Below the pieces are notes generated by a model. The model was not told the DNA's origin and made no database searches. It saw only the letters and a program-made list of their open reading frames with translations. Made by a program: the position numbers and the translations under genes. This document shows, piece by piece, positions 22,320 through 34,806 of a DNA stretch of 64,000 nt. The number at the start of each line of letters is the position of its first letter. Position 1 is the first letter of the stretch. Source of the stretch: Tillus elongatus (lineage: Eukaryota > Arthropoda > Insecta > Coleoptera > Cleridae); the NCBI GenBank assembly GCA_964006375.1, contig OZ023267.1:22255739-22319738 (forward strand). Direction: 5' to 3'.

Positions 22320-22575
22320 CTAACATTTTTTTATTAATTTCAGATTATCTTCAATAACGTGATGATTATTATCCCAAATATGTCGGCCGACGGCAGACCT
22401 ATCTATAGTACCGTAACGTAATTGGGCTAAGTGTTTTTTGAATCTAATTCGAATCAATCGTTTTGTTTGTCCGACGTACTTAAGATTACAATCTTTACAA
22501 CTTATTTCATAACTTTCCGACATTTTCTGCATGTTATCCTTGTCTTTTGGGTTACCTAGCAAGTTTTTTAAGTTT
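22320..22575 (-). pseudogene. Penelope-like GIY-YIG endonuclease domain fragment
   Basis: The open frame of about 85 residues carries SYEISCKDCNLKYVGQTKR, then RFKKHLAQLRYG and SAVGRHIWDNNHHVI. YEI...YVGQT with the paired Cys residues just before it is the GIY-YIG variant that ends Penelope-like retroelement proteins, where it makes the nick that primes target DNA. The terminal His-rich helix follows as expected. The upstream RT is missing and the first few residues come from the abutting family T sequence, so the apparent start codon is not a real start. Non-functional on its own. Confidence 0.82.
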
Positions 22576-22800
22576 TGAGTTTTCATTCGAAAAAAAATTT
22601 TAACTCAAAAAATAAAAATCTATGATAATTAAATTTGGTAGGTAGGTTTAACATATAAAAAGTAAACTATACAACAAAATTTAGATTTATATGTTACAAG
22701 ATAAAAAAGTTAAAATAAAAATTTTTGTGCCAGATCATTTCTATGAAAGTTCACTACCATAACACACTTGCTGCGTCCAGGCTTTTTAAATCACTCCACT
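22576..22800 (+). repeat. Family T right-end half
   Basis: AACTCAAAAAATAAAAATC, AAAAAGTAAACTATACAAC, then the end block CACTACCATAACACACTTGC at about 22749. It begins abruptly at the Penelope fragment, so it is truncated. Confidence 0.65.
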
Positions 22801-22999
22801 ACTCTTGCTTTAAAAACTAGTCTCTACAGCTTCTATTATTAGAAAATTACAGACCAAATAAACATTTTCACTCTGACCTAAGTGTCTGAATGGTGATCAA
22901 GTCATACCTATAATATTTTGTAAAATGTGTGGATGGAGAGCTGCACTTTGACTAAGCAGAATATAGAAAAGAAGTCGCAACTTTTAAACAAATTCGGTG

Positions 23000-23810
23000 A
23001 ATTTTGATTGAAAAAATTCACTAATAGAGAGGTATCGATCGTGAGACTTTGCAAACATTTTTTCAAACGATCGAGAATTTGGGCCCTTAAAATGTCCGAG
23101 GTCAGTTTCAATTTTTATGTATCCAACCAACAAATTAATAAAGAATTAACCAATTTCGATGAAACTCAGCAGATGCCTTCATTTTATCAATAGCTTGGAC
23201 GAGTTCGTTAGCCAGGAAAATCGGACAAAGTTTTCTGGAAAAATTTTGAACTTTGTTTCGAAAAAAATTGTTATATCCCAAAATTACAAAGATATTTTGA
23301 TCAAATTTTGCATATGTGCTGCCTTGTGAAAAGTCTAAGTAAGTACCAAAATTCAGCTTTCTAGGTGTTAAGAAAATTGAGTTATTAAAATTTGAAAAAT
23401 TTATTTTTAATATCAGACAGTTTTTTATTGACAATGATAAAAACTGGTTAATATATGAGTGGTCTAGTATGGCTTAGTCATTGTTACCCTCACAATGGAA
23501 CATTTTATATCATTGCGCAGGTTAGTTACATGCTTTAACAGTTTTATTAGTTAACGTGCATTATTAGATCGTTTATCTGTTTTCAATTTCATTTTACATA
23601 TTATTTGTGTTATTTGGAAATTTTAATATACAAGTGCAAATTATTCGTTATGACTTTATTAGTGTTAGTGGGTGGACTAAACAGTGTTTGTGATGTTTTG
23701 TCAACAGCTAAAAAGGTTCGAAGTTTTACAAAAAGATGTGATATGCGACAGGTTAGTTATCTTAAAGTCATCAATTTTGTTCTGAATAATATAAACAATC
23801 AGTTATAAGA
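23000..23810 (+). repeat. Family T variant carrying an exon-like gene fragment, copy 1
   Basis: The left part has the hairpin (22995-23025), TGAGCG-like and CGAGGTCAGTTTC blocks but no TA run (ATCCAACCAACAAATTAATA instead). After GAGTTATTAAAATTTGAAAA (about 23370-23400) comes a segment shared only with 32970-33330, described next. Confidence 0.6.
23521..23751 (+). pseudogene. Exon-like captured gene fragment, decayed copy
   Basis: Bounded by an acceptor-like ...CATTGCGCAG at 23520 and a donor-like GACAG|GTTAGT at 23751/23752. The later part is open: YKCKLFVMTLLVLVGGLN, SVCDVLSTAKKVRSF and MRQ. It is homologous, in the same order and with the same flanking family T sequence, to the minus-strand copy at 33015-33223. 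The hydrophobic segment LLVLVGGLN suggests a membrane protein. I do not recognise the source gene. Confidence 0.5.
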
Positions 23811-24061
23811 ACCGTTTAAAAGAAGAAAATGATTTTATTGAAAATAAATAGCATTTATTCAGGAAACTCAACAAGTCACTAAGAGTCATTATTGAGTTTT
23901 ACAATAGGTTGTTCATTGTTAAGATGGTGATTTAAATGTAAGGGAGATTTTTGTTAACATGCTTAAATCAATTGTGTCTTTAGTATATAGGTTAAACAAA
24001 AATTTCAATAATTTCAATTGAGTTTAACGAAAGGAGGTTATACATTATAATAAAACTAGGT
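23811..24061. other. Unassigned stretch
   Basis: AT-rich, no supported feature. Confidence 0.35.
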
Positions 24062-24292
24062 GCCTTTTATTTCGTTTAAACTAATCTAGGGCTAGAATTC
24101 ACAACCTTGAGGTAAGATAACAGCTGGTGCACATAAAAACTACAATAAAGAGGTTTTTTTTTTCCTTTGACCTAAATATATTTAAAGGTGTATACTGGGT
24201 ATACTAATAACTGGATGTGTACATATATTTAAAGGTGTATATTTAACTGTTGTCATTTCTCAACACAGACTGCAGCACATAATAAAATACAA
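24062..24292 (+). repeat. Direct repeat, left copy (about 190-230 bp)
   Basis: Shares AACTAATCTAGGGCTAGAAT, TTGAGGTAAGA-AACAGCTGG and TTCTCAA-ACAGACTGCA with 24842-25020. The left copy has an extra approximately 50-bp internal duplication of ATATATTTAAAGGTGTATA. The pair flanks a mariner/LINE chimera. Confidence 0.8.
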
Positions 24293-24592
24293 TACCATAC
24301 TGGATGGAAATGTATTGCTATCTCCGTTATTATTAGAGATACGGTTTAATTAGCAATGTTTTGTAGAATTTCATGCTCATTCCAAATATGGCTTATATTT
24401 TGCGCTGGCTCTTTTCGTTTTCGAGTTATTTAAAAAAAATCGATTTCTTTTTTTTTTCAATATCTAAGTAGGCGTTGATCTCACATGTCTAATACTTGCA
24501 CATTATGAGGACACTTTTTAAAAAGTAATCTTTTTGTGCTATTCTGAACTTTGGATTGTCATTTGTTTTTGAGCTACAGGTATCAACGTTGC
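24293..24592 (+). mobile_element. DD41D mariner inverted-repeat fragment (copy D)
   Basis: Matches the left arm of the 17.9-kb element from TACTGGATGGAAATGTATTG to TACAGGTATCAACG, then switches without a gap into a LINE fragment. The outermost CAGTGTGTCCCAAA is missing. Confidence 0.75.
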
Positions 24593-24812
24593 TGTCGTCC
24601 GCGTAACTGTGAATTGGGTTCGATGTGCTATTAAACAAAGTAGGGGCTAAAGCTAAACCTTGAGGGACTCCTGCATTTATTGGATACAGTTCAGAGGAAT
24701 GGCTATCCACGACAAAAGAAATGCTCCGGTTGGAGAGGAAATTTGCTGTCCAGGTACAGAGTAGGCCATAGGCCGGAAGTTTATTAAGCAGCGCTGCGTG
24801 CCAGACCTGAAT
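24593..24812 (-). pseudogene. LINE reverse transcriptase fragment
   Basis: Minus-strand reading gives VWHAALLNKLPAYGL, NFLSNRSISFVVD, YPINAGVPQGLALAPTLFN and SNPIHSYADDS. These are RT motifs 4 and 5: the GVPQG turn and the YADD catalytic box of non-LTR retrotransposons. About 10 residues usually found between LFN and the YADD box are deleted. It is fused directly to the mariner arm at 24592/24593. Confidence 0.8.
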
Positions 24813-24841
24813 GCATTATTACATTGTAATAATACTGTTTC

Positions 24842-25020
24842 CTTTTATTTCCTTTAAACTAATCTAGGGCTAGAATTCACAACCTTGAGGTAAGAGAACA
24901 GCTGGTGCACATAAAAAGTACAATAGGTAGGTTGTTTTTTTTTTCTTCTCATTTTACCTAAACATATTCAACTGTTGTAGTTTCTCAATACAGACTGCAA
25001 CACATAATAAAATACAATAC
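24842..25020 (+). repeat. Direct repeat, right copy
   Basis: Homologous to 24062-24292 with scattered differences; ends AACACATAATAAAATACAATAC in both. Could be a local duplication or the LTRs of a vanished element. Confidence 0.75.
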
Positions 25021-25189
25021 ACCAACACTAATTATATACATATATATGAATATACTGCATACAACGTCGGAACCCACAAGCACTATAAATACTGTAAAAC
25101 ATCATACACAGATAAATATAACAATTTGACACACAACACAAAAACAAATATAGAGGCATTGTATTGTTTGGCTCACTCATAGAGCACAT

Positions 25190-25435
<246 letters not shown>

Positions 25436-26409
25436 ATAATTAGTTTAAGCACTTTTTGAGCTTTTGGCCGTATATACTAAATTTTAAAAAATTTGCAACC
25501 CCGCTAACATATCCTTAATAAATAATATGGCAAGTTTTCTTTAATTTAAACGACATCACCCTTGTCTAACCCGCTATATACAACTATAACGCGAATGTTG
25601 CGGGCGAAGTTATTATTTAGCAGACAGAATGTAGCCTTTTAGAAATTTATTTTTAGTCGTCAAAAATAACATTAAAAATAATGAGTGTGTACTTCATTAA
25701 GGACGTACAGGTACCGTATGTATACCATAATAGGATTCACAAAGAACTGGTGACATGTCGGATTTTCCAAGGAGTAGAATGTGGGCTTACCACGTAATTA
25801 AGCTAAAATAATCCTAAGGTTTCTGCAGGAGACGCGTAGTGCGGCATAATCTCTCATCCTTACCTCCTGAGGGAGAGTAATTGGAGACAAGCTATTATCT
25901 AGGAGACGGATCTATCCGCTCTTGGAACACGATCATGCTGAAGATTGATTTGACTTTGATTATAACCAAGTTTTATTATTATAGCCCGATTTTTTATCAA
26001 ACCTTAAAATTTTCTGTTACATCTACCCAAACGATGTAAGTTCATTTTGCATATTAAGGAACATCCTTTGCGTAAAGTGTAAAAATAATGTGATTCTTCT
26101 GTCGGCGATTATAATACAATGTTAGAGTGCTCTTAAAATATTTTTGTTGCTGAAGCAATAGCGCGTAATTGAGTGATTTGAAACTAGATCAGAGAAGCGT
26201 GTGAAGGTTTGAGAGAAGGGAGCAATCAGTCAATGAAAAACAAGCAACCGTATCAATGCGACTTTTGAATTCTGAGAAAATTTCTGCAGAAACTAATACT
26301 AAAAGTTTCGGGACGCAGCCAGTGCGTTATAGTAGCAAATTTTTATAAGAATTGTACACTTTTTTTATATGGAATATTAGTAAAGTTAACACTTTAAACT
26401 TACACAGAC
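25436..26409. other. Mostly unassigned; MITE-type terminus at 26310
   Basis: 26310-26350 reads CGGGACGCAGCCAGTGCGTTATAG, a single end of the GGACGCAGC MITE/family T terminus. Nothing else is supported. Confidence 0.4.
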
Positions 26410-26790
26410 CTTGATCGATTTTAGAGGTCCTAGTAGTACGCGTAAATTTAAAGAATTCTTTCGAAGGTTTTACCATCGATAACTCTATATTATCAAAAAA
26501 ATCGAGCGTCCTAACTCCTTTTGAGAAAAATGCCCAAAAACCAATTTTCTACGAAGCTAAAGAACTAAATTTTGCTATATCTGCAGATAGTGTAAGTCTC
26601 TTTAAAAGAAACTTGTATTACAAATTTCATTAAACTTATACAGAAAATTTCCAGAACGAAACTTACTTCATATTTATAAACGTAAAGTATCTGCCAAATT
26701 ATAAGCGTAGCAGTTATTTTCCTTATTTATCCTAATCAAACTGGTTGTTTCAATATCAACAATAACAAAATTATAATTTCAGTCTCAAAG
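26410..26790 (+). repeat. Family L / family T fragments
   Basis: 26410-26500 has TTTTAGAGGTCCTAG and CATCGATAACTCTA. 26570-26790 matches 14600-14800 (ATTACAAATTTCATTAAAC, CAAATTATAAGCG). Confidence 0.45.
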
Positions 26791-26904
26791 GTGACAAACT
26801 TATTTAGGCGTTTTAAACAAAAACGAGATCTTGTTCAAAACGTATCAAATCTGTGCACTATTGTTTCTCCAAATGTCAAAATAAAACATAAAAAAAACAT
26901 AGAT

Positions 26905-26980
26905 TCATCGAGCTGGATCTGATCGCGTAACCTTCTGCTCAGGCTGCAAGCGCGAAGCCCCCTGCGCCATCTAGACATAC
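26905..26980 (-). repeat. tRNA-like sequence (tRNA-derived SINE head or tRNA relic)
   Basis: The minus strand reads CTAGATGGCGCAGGGGGCTTC (good A-box: TGGCGCAGGGGG) and, about 35 nt later, GGTTACGCGATCAGATCC, a poor B-box with extra bases. The acceptor arms do not pair, so it is not a functional tRNA gene. Confidence 0.4.
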
Positions 26981-27560
26981 GTCAACTAACGTTTTATTTT
27001 CGTGATACTTTAGATCGGCTTCATGCCCGGGATATTATATTCAAAGTATACGTAACAATTAGTAATTACAGAATTAGTAGAATTACCATTGAAACACATC
27101 CCACGACTCTTTAGGTCTTATATGACGTCTTATGTTTAACTTTAAAGATAAAATAAACTATTTTAGAATCATTTTTATAGAGGCTTGGCTTGATTTTGTT
27201 TAAATTTCTGCTATAGTATGCGACAGCATAATATATCTATGCTGTGCTAAACCGGTATTTGGGTCCGTTAATAAAGCTACAAATATAGTGTATTTTGATA
27301 ATTGGTTGAATCCCCCAGTTAAATAACAATCACATGGCAAATTTTTAATTTCATGTCGTCTGTCATTTTCCATAATTGCGGCCGAGATTTCACGATTGTT
27401 GGTTCAGATAGTATGTTTTCTTCCTGGTATATATTTAGTTTCGTTACCGTTCATGTATGGTTTATACCTGTTGTATGAATTAATCTACGCATGGCAATTA
27501 TTTACTATGTCTGTCAGGCATTTTACCTGAACCACTAAGCCGTTTCAACGCACGTCTTTG
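26981..27560. other. Unassigned stretch
   Basis: No supported feature. Confidence 0.35.
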
Positions 27561-28470
27561 GGATTTTATTTTTAATTTTGAAAAAACTCTGAATATTGTG
27601 TACCAAATTACTTAAAATTTACAACATAGGTGTATTTGCACTATTTTTAGCCACATGTAAAGTTTTCCCCGATTTTCCACCGGAAAAAACTTGATCATAA
27701 AGGCTGATTAACGAATTCGACCTCGGTTTTCGCCAAAACAAGATTTTTGCCAAGTTTGATTGAAATCAGTTTAGTTGTTTTTAAGTTATCGCTCAATAAC
27801 ATATAAAAATTACGTCAAAATTTGCAATTTTCAGACAAATACTCTGAAACAAATACGAATTATGTATAAGACATTTTGTAATAAGTTTGTTTCACAAAGC
27901 CTTCAGTTTCAGCTTCGACCATTATTGTCCTTCAATTGACTAAAATATTTTCGGAAAATCCATTTCAAATAGACCCTATTTCTGATGCTTTGGCAGTAGT
28001 TTCAGCTATAGATTTTATGGTTTAATAGTCTATATTTTATCAAATTTTATTAGAAAAATTTCGTTATTGAGAAGACAGCGACTTCTGAATTTTGAAAAGA
28101 TTTATTCAAATGAGCGCGAACTAGAAACCTTAAAATCTATATACGGGGACAGTTGTTTACACATATACAGGGTGAAGCATTTCTATGGCAAAGCTCAATA
28201 TATTCGTTATTATACAAGATATGAGAAAAAATTATATAGGTTAATCATAGGGAGTCTCAATCTGCATCTTATGAACCTATTGTGACAATCACAGGCTGAC
28301 CCATAAGTCGTTGGTGATACACACATTCTGCCTTTAATCGAACACCTCTTATGTTATTGCACTTTTACATTTTCCATCGAATTATAATGCATGTTTGTAA
28401 GGAAAAAAATAACATCTTTCATCGTTTTTGAGTTATTTCAATTGCTTTATAACTTTTCAGGTTTTTGACA
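27561..28470 (+). repeat. Family T variant with internal ACAGGGTG segment
   Basis: 27600-28040 includes AATACGAATTATGTATAAG and the phrase TGGCAGTAGTTTCAGCTATAG / TATGGTTTAATAG also found at 33000 and 52215. The hairpin side restarts near 28050. 28165-28320 has TATACAGGGTGAAGCATTTC and GGCTGACCCATAAGTCGTTGG. Confidence 0.5.
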
Positions 28471-28639
28471 CATATCACAAATTGTGATACGGCGTTTTTA
28501 CCGATAGATAGCGAAGCCTCATAGAAATGATGCATTCGGAGAGCTTTTTGTTTGTATTGCTTGTCGAAAAAATCGAGCTGCCGTATACAGGCCGTGAACT
28601 GTTTTTAGTGCTTCCGTAGAAATAATTTTTTTTAAGATT

Positions 28640-28758
28640 TTTAGTGAATTTTCATAGAATTCACTATTGGGGAGCTCCCGACTTTTGAATTTTGAAAACA
28701 TTTTTACAAACGAGCGAGAACTAGGACCCCTAGAACCTATATCCGGGGTCGGTTTCAA

Positions 28759-28845
<87 letters not shown>

Positions 28846-29160
28846 CGATAACTCAAGAAATAATAGTGCGATTTTAATTAAATTTCGCATGTACCTAGGC
28901 TTGGAGAGGTTCGTTAGCCAGGAAAATCGGACTAGGTATTCCGGGATAATTTTGAGATTTATTTTGAAAAGAATTGGTTTCTCAAAAAATAAAAAAATCT
29001 ATGACAGCCAAATGTGGTAGGTAAATTTACGATATAAAAAGTAAACTACACACCAAAACTTAGATTTCTATGTTACAAGAAAAAAAGTTATAATAAAATA
29101 TTTGGTGTCAGATGATTTCCATGAAACTTCACTGCCATAACACACTTGCTGAGTCCCGAC
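28640..29160 (+). repeat. Family T, near-complete copy
   Basis: Hairpin TTAGTGAATTTTCAT ... GAATTCACTA, GGAGCTCCCGACTTTTG, CCTAGAACCTATATCC, TA core, CACCGATAACTCAAGAAATA, AAAAAGTAAACTACAC and the end CACTGCCATAACACACTTGC. This shows the whole element at about 440 bp plus the TA tract. Confidence 0.75.
28762..28842. repeat. (TA)n microsatellite
   Basis: Core of the near-complete family T copy. Confidence 0.97.
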
Positions 29161-29389
29161 GTTTTTGATATGTTAGTAATTAATAATGCATGTTTGGTAA
29201 GGTATGTAAAAAAAGTTGTAAATTTTTGTGAAAAATATGATTTTGTGTAACATTACTTAAGGCAATTTCTGTAAAAAAAGGGGGGATTTTTGTAAAACAA
29301 ATATTTGCAAATTTTCAGAAATCTTTTTATTTTCAATTTTTGTCATTGGGCTGTTTGTAAATAAATATATCTTGGCAGGTGTGTAAATA

Positions 29390-29878
29390 TCTTGAAGAGG
29401 TTGGTTGACCAGGAAAATCGGACCAGTTTTTTCTGGAACTTTTTAAGTTTCTTTTTGGAAAATGTTTGTATTTTTGAAACAACAAAGCTATTTTAATGAC
29501 ATATGGTACACTGTTACTACTATATAGGTTATACTGCCAACCAAATGTCCTTTTAAAAAAGTTCGGGACGCAGCAAGTGCGTTATGGTAGTGAATTTTCA
29601 TAAAACTGTTTTTAATAGCAAATATGTGTGTTTTTTTTTCAGAAAGCAGGCATCAAATTTGATTACCAGTATAACATTATATATAGTAAAAACAATGTGC
29701 CATGTTTCATCAAAATAACTTTATTGTTTGAAAACGTACAAAAATTTCCGAAAGTTAACTTAAAGTGTAACCGAAAAAACCCATTTCTGGGTCAACCTTA
29801 TAGGTTAATGGCAAATTGAGCTTTCCAAATATGAAGCATTTAATCAAAATTCGCTACCATAGCGCACTTGCTATGTCC
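29390..29878. mobile_element. 300-bp MITE (29566-29878) abutting a second partial copy
   Basis: 29566-29878 runs from GGACGCAGCAAGTGCGTTATG to GCACTTGCTATGTCC with about 38-bp imperfect inverted ends. Its interior is the inverse of the 9063-9363 copy. 29390-29560 repeats part of the same interior in opposite orientation (GGTTGACCAGGAAAATCGG, ATGACATATGGTACACTG). Confidence 0.7.
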
Positions 29879-29884
29879 AGAATT

Positions 29885-30640
<756 letters not shown>

Positions 30641-31618
30641 AGGCATATTTACAAAATATTTTTATGAAACTTCTCTACCATAACGCACCTGCTGCGTCCA
30701 GACTTTTGTAATTTTTTAAAAAAGTAATTTTTTCAATCCAATTAAAATGGTGGTTTTCCGCGAAATGAGAATTCCGATAAATTCATTAGCCGGATTTACG
30801 TTACTACAACAGATAAGGGACAATATATCGAGTTAATATTTATATATTTACTCTTATACTGTGATACAAAACCCAACAAATGTTGACCGTATATTGTTCA
30901 TGCGCTCAAAAATTATACAATTGTTTGCCATATATGCATGAAAATCCCTCGCATTCTAATAGTATGATTTCAAGGGATGTTTCAAAATTACAAATCCGAA
31001 CTGCCTCAGCAGATTTCACTTGAATTGTGACATTTTCGTCCACTGTTTTCCGTTCACGTTCGCCGGTTTGATTGATGGAAACATCTATTTCATTTAACAG
31101 TAGAGCGTATGATTCAATTTTGATTCGCGTCAATGTGAAAGCCCATTCAGTAGTATCTGACCGTATCTTCTTGCTTTATTCACAAAATCGATTAAAACGA
31201 ATCAGAAAGTTTATAATTATTCGGCATTCCGCTTTCGTTTAAAGATTTTGAAACCTGGTCGCTTTGAAAATATATACGAGTACGGTTAATCTCTGATCGC
31301 ATACATTGTAGGTTAGTAATACATAAACACAAACACAATAAACATACGGCATTTTAAACGCTGGTGGATATGTATTATGTATTATTATTATTATCAGACA
31401 GCTAAATTATTTTGTAATATACAGGGTGATTGATTGAAGCCGTCTATTAAAAGTATTAGGATGTCTCGTAAAAATATTTTTCTGAAAATTTTAGCATGCG
31501 CGTAACGACCCATGATCTATTTAATAAAAATATTTTCAAGATGGCAGTACTTCCAAAAATACCGGAAGTAGACATCAGCTTTCTTATTTCAAATGAGATG
31601 GTATAGTTTTTTTCCATT
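30641..31618. other. Mostly unassigned stretch
   Basis: Starts with a family T end (CTACCATAACGCACCTGCTGC, 30673-30693). 30906-31133 is open for 75 codons on the minus strand without recognisable features. 31424-31440 has TACAGGGTGATTGATTG, a MITE-like tip with no partner found. Confidence 0.4.
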
Positions 31619-32295
<677 letters not shown>

Positions 32296-32297
32296 CT

Positions 32298-32577
32298 GGA
32301 CGCAGCAAGTGCGTTATGAAAGTGAATTTTTATAGAAATGCTTTGAATAGCAAATATGTCTTTTTAATGCAAGCAGTCATCAATTTGGTTACCGGTATAA
32401 CCTATATACTAGAAACAATGTGCTGTATTTTTCAGAATAACTTATTGTTTGAAAATGTACAATAAACTTTAAATGTTGGTTTCCTAGCCAACAAACCTTA
32501 GGTTAATAGCAAATTGAGTTATTGAAATTTGAAGCATTTAATGAAAATTTGCTACCAAAAGGCACTTACTGCATCTC
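32298..32577. mobile_element. 280-bp MITE, degenerate copy
   Basis: Left end GGACGCAGCAAGTGCGTTATG, interior as at 29566, right end degraded to GGCACTTACTGCATCTC. Confidence 0.65.
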
Positions 32578-32599
32578 AATTTTTTTTCTTACAAACATA

Positions 32600-32945
32600 T
32601 TTCGATAAAAAATGCAATAAATTAAGGGAGTTAGAAAAATATTGTAGGGATCACCAATGACTTATGGGCCAGCCTGTGATTGTCAAAATAATTTTATGAG
32701 ATGCAGTTCAAGACACCCTATGATTAACTCATACAATTTTTTCTCGTCTCTTGTATAATAATAATTATATTGAGCTTTACCGTAGAAATGCGTCACCCTG
32801 TATATATGTAAACAGATAAAAACTGAACGTAAACCCGGATATGGATTCTAGGGGGCCTAGTTTGCGCTCATTTGAAGAAGTCTTTTTAAAATTCTAAAGT
32901 CTCGATCTCCTCAATGACGAATTTTTTGTACGAAAATTAGCTAAA
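32600..32945 (-). repeat. Family T variant, hairpin side with ACAGGGTG segment
   Basis: GGGCCAGCCTGTGATTGTC at 32665, TTTACCGTAGAAATGCGTCACCC, GGATTCTAGGGGGCCTAG, ending near GACGAATTTTTTGTACG. Confidence 0.6.
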
Positions 32946-33605
32946 AATTATGGACTATTAAACCATAAACTTCACTAAAACTACGGCCAAAGCATCAGAG
33001 AGAAAAGAACTAACCTGTTGCATATCAGCCTTCATTGTAAAACTTCGATCCTTTAAATGTGTTGACAAAACATAACAAACACTATTTAGTCCACCCACTA
33101 ACATTAATAAAATCGTAAAGGAATAATTTGCACTTGTATATAAAAATTCCCAAATAACACAAATAATTTGTGATAAACAATCTAATACCATAGGATCCAC
33201 GTTAGTTACAGCATGTAACAGACCTGCGCAATAATATCAAATGATCCGTTGCCAGGCAACGACATACTAGATCTCATATACCAAGCCAGGTTTGCCATTG
33301 TCAATGAAACGCGGTGATATTAAAATTAAATGCCTCAAATTTTAATAGCTCAATTTTAGGTAAACCTAGAAAGCTGAATTTTGGTACGTAATTAGGTATT
33401 TCCCAAAGAAGCATGCACACCAAATTTCATTGAAATATCTATGTACATTTCGGAGAAAAAAAATTTTCGAAAGAAAACTCAAAATTTTCCCCGAAAACCT
33501 TGTCTGATTTTCCTGGCTAACGAACTCGTCCAAGATATTAATAAAAGAAAGGCACTTGCCGAGTGTCATCAAAATCGGTAGATTATTTTTTGAGTTATCG
33601 GTTGG

Positions 33606-33613
<8 letters not shown>
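32946..33613 (-). repeat. Family T variant carrying an exon-like gene fragment, copy 2
   Basis: Opposite-strand counterpart of 23000-23810. From the TA tract at 33614 leftward it reads CCAACCGATAACTCAAAAAA, CTAACGAACTCGTCC (inverse), GAGCTATTAAAATTTGAGG, then the captured segment, then the phrase CAAAGCATCAGAG / ACTATTAAACCATAAAC. The same junction with the same family T sequence in both copies shows the fragment travels with the element. Confidence 0.65.
33015..33223 (-). pseudogene. Exon-like captured gene fragment, open copy
   Basis: Acceptor-like ATTGCGCAG precedes 33223 and donor-like CAACAG|GTTAGT follows 33015. The 209-bp interval is fully open and reads LLHAVTNVDPMVLDCLSQ, IICVIWEFLYTSANYSF, TILLMLVGGLNSVCYVL, STHLKDRSFTMKADMQQ. 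Two hydrophobic stretches separated by a short polar turn suggest part of a multipass membrane protein; a chemoreceptor is conceivable but I cannot claim it. Without flanking exons it is not a gene here. Host genes carried by a non-autonomous element in this way are known for Helitron-like transposons. Confidence 0.55.

Positions 33614-33682
<69 letters not shown>
33614..33682. repeat. (TA)n microsatellite
   Basis: Core between the exon-bearing family T variant and family M; followed by (AAT)n at 33699-33719. Confidence 0.96.
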
Positions 33683-33686
<4 letters not shown>

Positions 33687-33689
33687 TGT

Positions 33690-34477
33690 AATATACAATA
33701 ATAATAATAATAATAATAAACTACAGTCATTATCATTAATAATAATCTAAAAAAGACGATACATTAGAACTATTCGAAATTTTAGTGACGTTTATCTGTC
33801 ACCTCACAATAAATATCAGTTGTTACGTACTTTGTGCCTCCTGTATCTGACAAAATACAGTTTTTACAAGCGAAAGTAAAACAAACCACTATAACTCGAA
33901 AACTATCAACTATAGATGTACGGAAACCCATACTATATCGATGCAGAATTGAATGACCTACCTGATCAATCCATAAATATAGGGTGTTCCATTCGAAAAT
34001 AACAAGTTATGCCACTTTAAAGTTACGTATATTGTAACCCAAAAGAAAAACACCCCGTACAATAATAATAAATTATTCTTGAACTACTTCAAAGAACTGA
34101 ATGTCGTCTATTGATATTTAGAATTTAAGTTAGGGAAACTCAAATCTCAGCCCACAGCATACGTTTGAAGTAACATATAAATCGGAGCTAAAAAAAAAAA
34201 GAAAGTCGTAATATTTTCACAAATATCAAAGATAGCTATAGGGAATGCTATACAAAGTTACACTTATTTTTTAATCTATATACGAAAATGCAATAAAAAG
34301 TATAGCATTCCATTTAAAATAACGAAGTTGATAGTTACTTGCGGTGTAAGCGGAGGTTCCACAAAGCTGAATATTTTTTGTATAGCTTACATAATTACAA
34401 GAAAATTTTGTTGAAAGTTTTTTTGGCTAACTCTTAGGATAAGGGATATATAGCGGAATTACACACTATTGGGACAG

Positions 34478-34478
<1 letters not shown>
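33690..34478 (+). repeat. Family M dispersed repeat, copy 1
   Basis: About 790 bp, repeated inverted at 49285-50095. Shared phrases: TAAACTACAGTCATTA after an (AAT)n run, TGTATCTGACAAAATACAG, AACAAGTTATGCCACTTTAA, TACAAAGTTACACTTATTTT, and ATAAGGGATATATAG at the far end. No conserved reading frame between the copies. Class unknown. Confidence 0.7.

Positions 34479-34480
<2 letters not shown>

Positions 34481-34539
<59 letters not shown>
34481..34539. repeat. (TA)n microsatellite
   Basis: Separates family M from the hammerhead-bearing inverted repeat. Confidence 0.97.
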
Positions 34540-34542
<3 letters not shown>

Positions 34543-34575
34543 AGAAAGGTTTAAGGGCAAAGCCGCAAGGAGACA

Positions 34576-34620
34576 ACCGCAAACACGTGTTTCAGGCTAA
34601 TTAGCCATCATCAGTACGGT
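34576..34620 (-). ncRNA. Hammerhead ribozyme motif, left arm
   Basis: Minus strand: stem I ACCGTA/TGCGGT (6 pairs, one G-U), core CTGATGA, stem II GGCT-AATT-AGCC with a U-U at its base, GAAA, stem III from the palindrome CACGTG, then cleavage triplet GTT instead of the favoured GTC. All core bases are present; the triplet predicts weak cleavage. Confidence 0.65.
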
Positions 34621-34761
34621 ATAGCCAAGTGAAGATGGTAACACTCTGGATGAAGATGGAAAAATATACGGAGTCCCAACAGGCAACCAGTGCATAATTG
34701 CAGCAACATTTGGAAGACCCTCAATCCGAGGGAAACAACCAAAAAAGCTACACCTGGCTAT

Positions 34762-34806
34762 ACCGTACTGATGATGGCTAATTAGCCTGAAACACGTGTT
34801 TGAGGT
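34762..34806 (+). ncRNA. Hammerhead ribozyme motif, right arm
   Basis: Plus strand: ACCGTA, CTGATGA (34768-34774), stem II 34775-34788, GAAA (34789-34792), CACGTG, TT, then TGAGGT. Same as the left arm except one mismatch in stem I (G-A). Confidence 0.62.

Larger units (their letters stand above)
21730..22575 (-). mobile_element. Penelope-like element 3' part
   Basis: In minus orientation: GIY-YIG endonuclease end (22575-22320), then a 3' non-coding region interrupted by a TA tract, then the block CATCCTCTGATGACGCTTAC ... GTTAGCGTC (a strong hairpin) and CCAAGTGTACTTATCGG. The same non-coding blocks recur at 36055-36250 and 37730-37800. The reverse transcriptase part is absent. The right edge at about 22576 is a family T end. 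Confidence 0.6.

Noticed and set aside
26905..26980. Functional tRNA gene
   Set aside because: A-box is good but the B-box has extra bases and the acceptor stem does not pair; listed only as tRNA-like.
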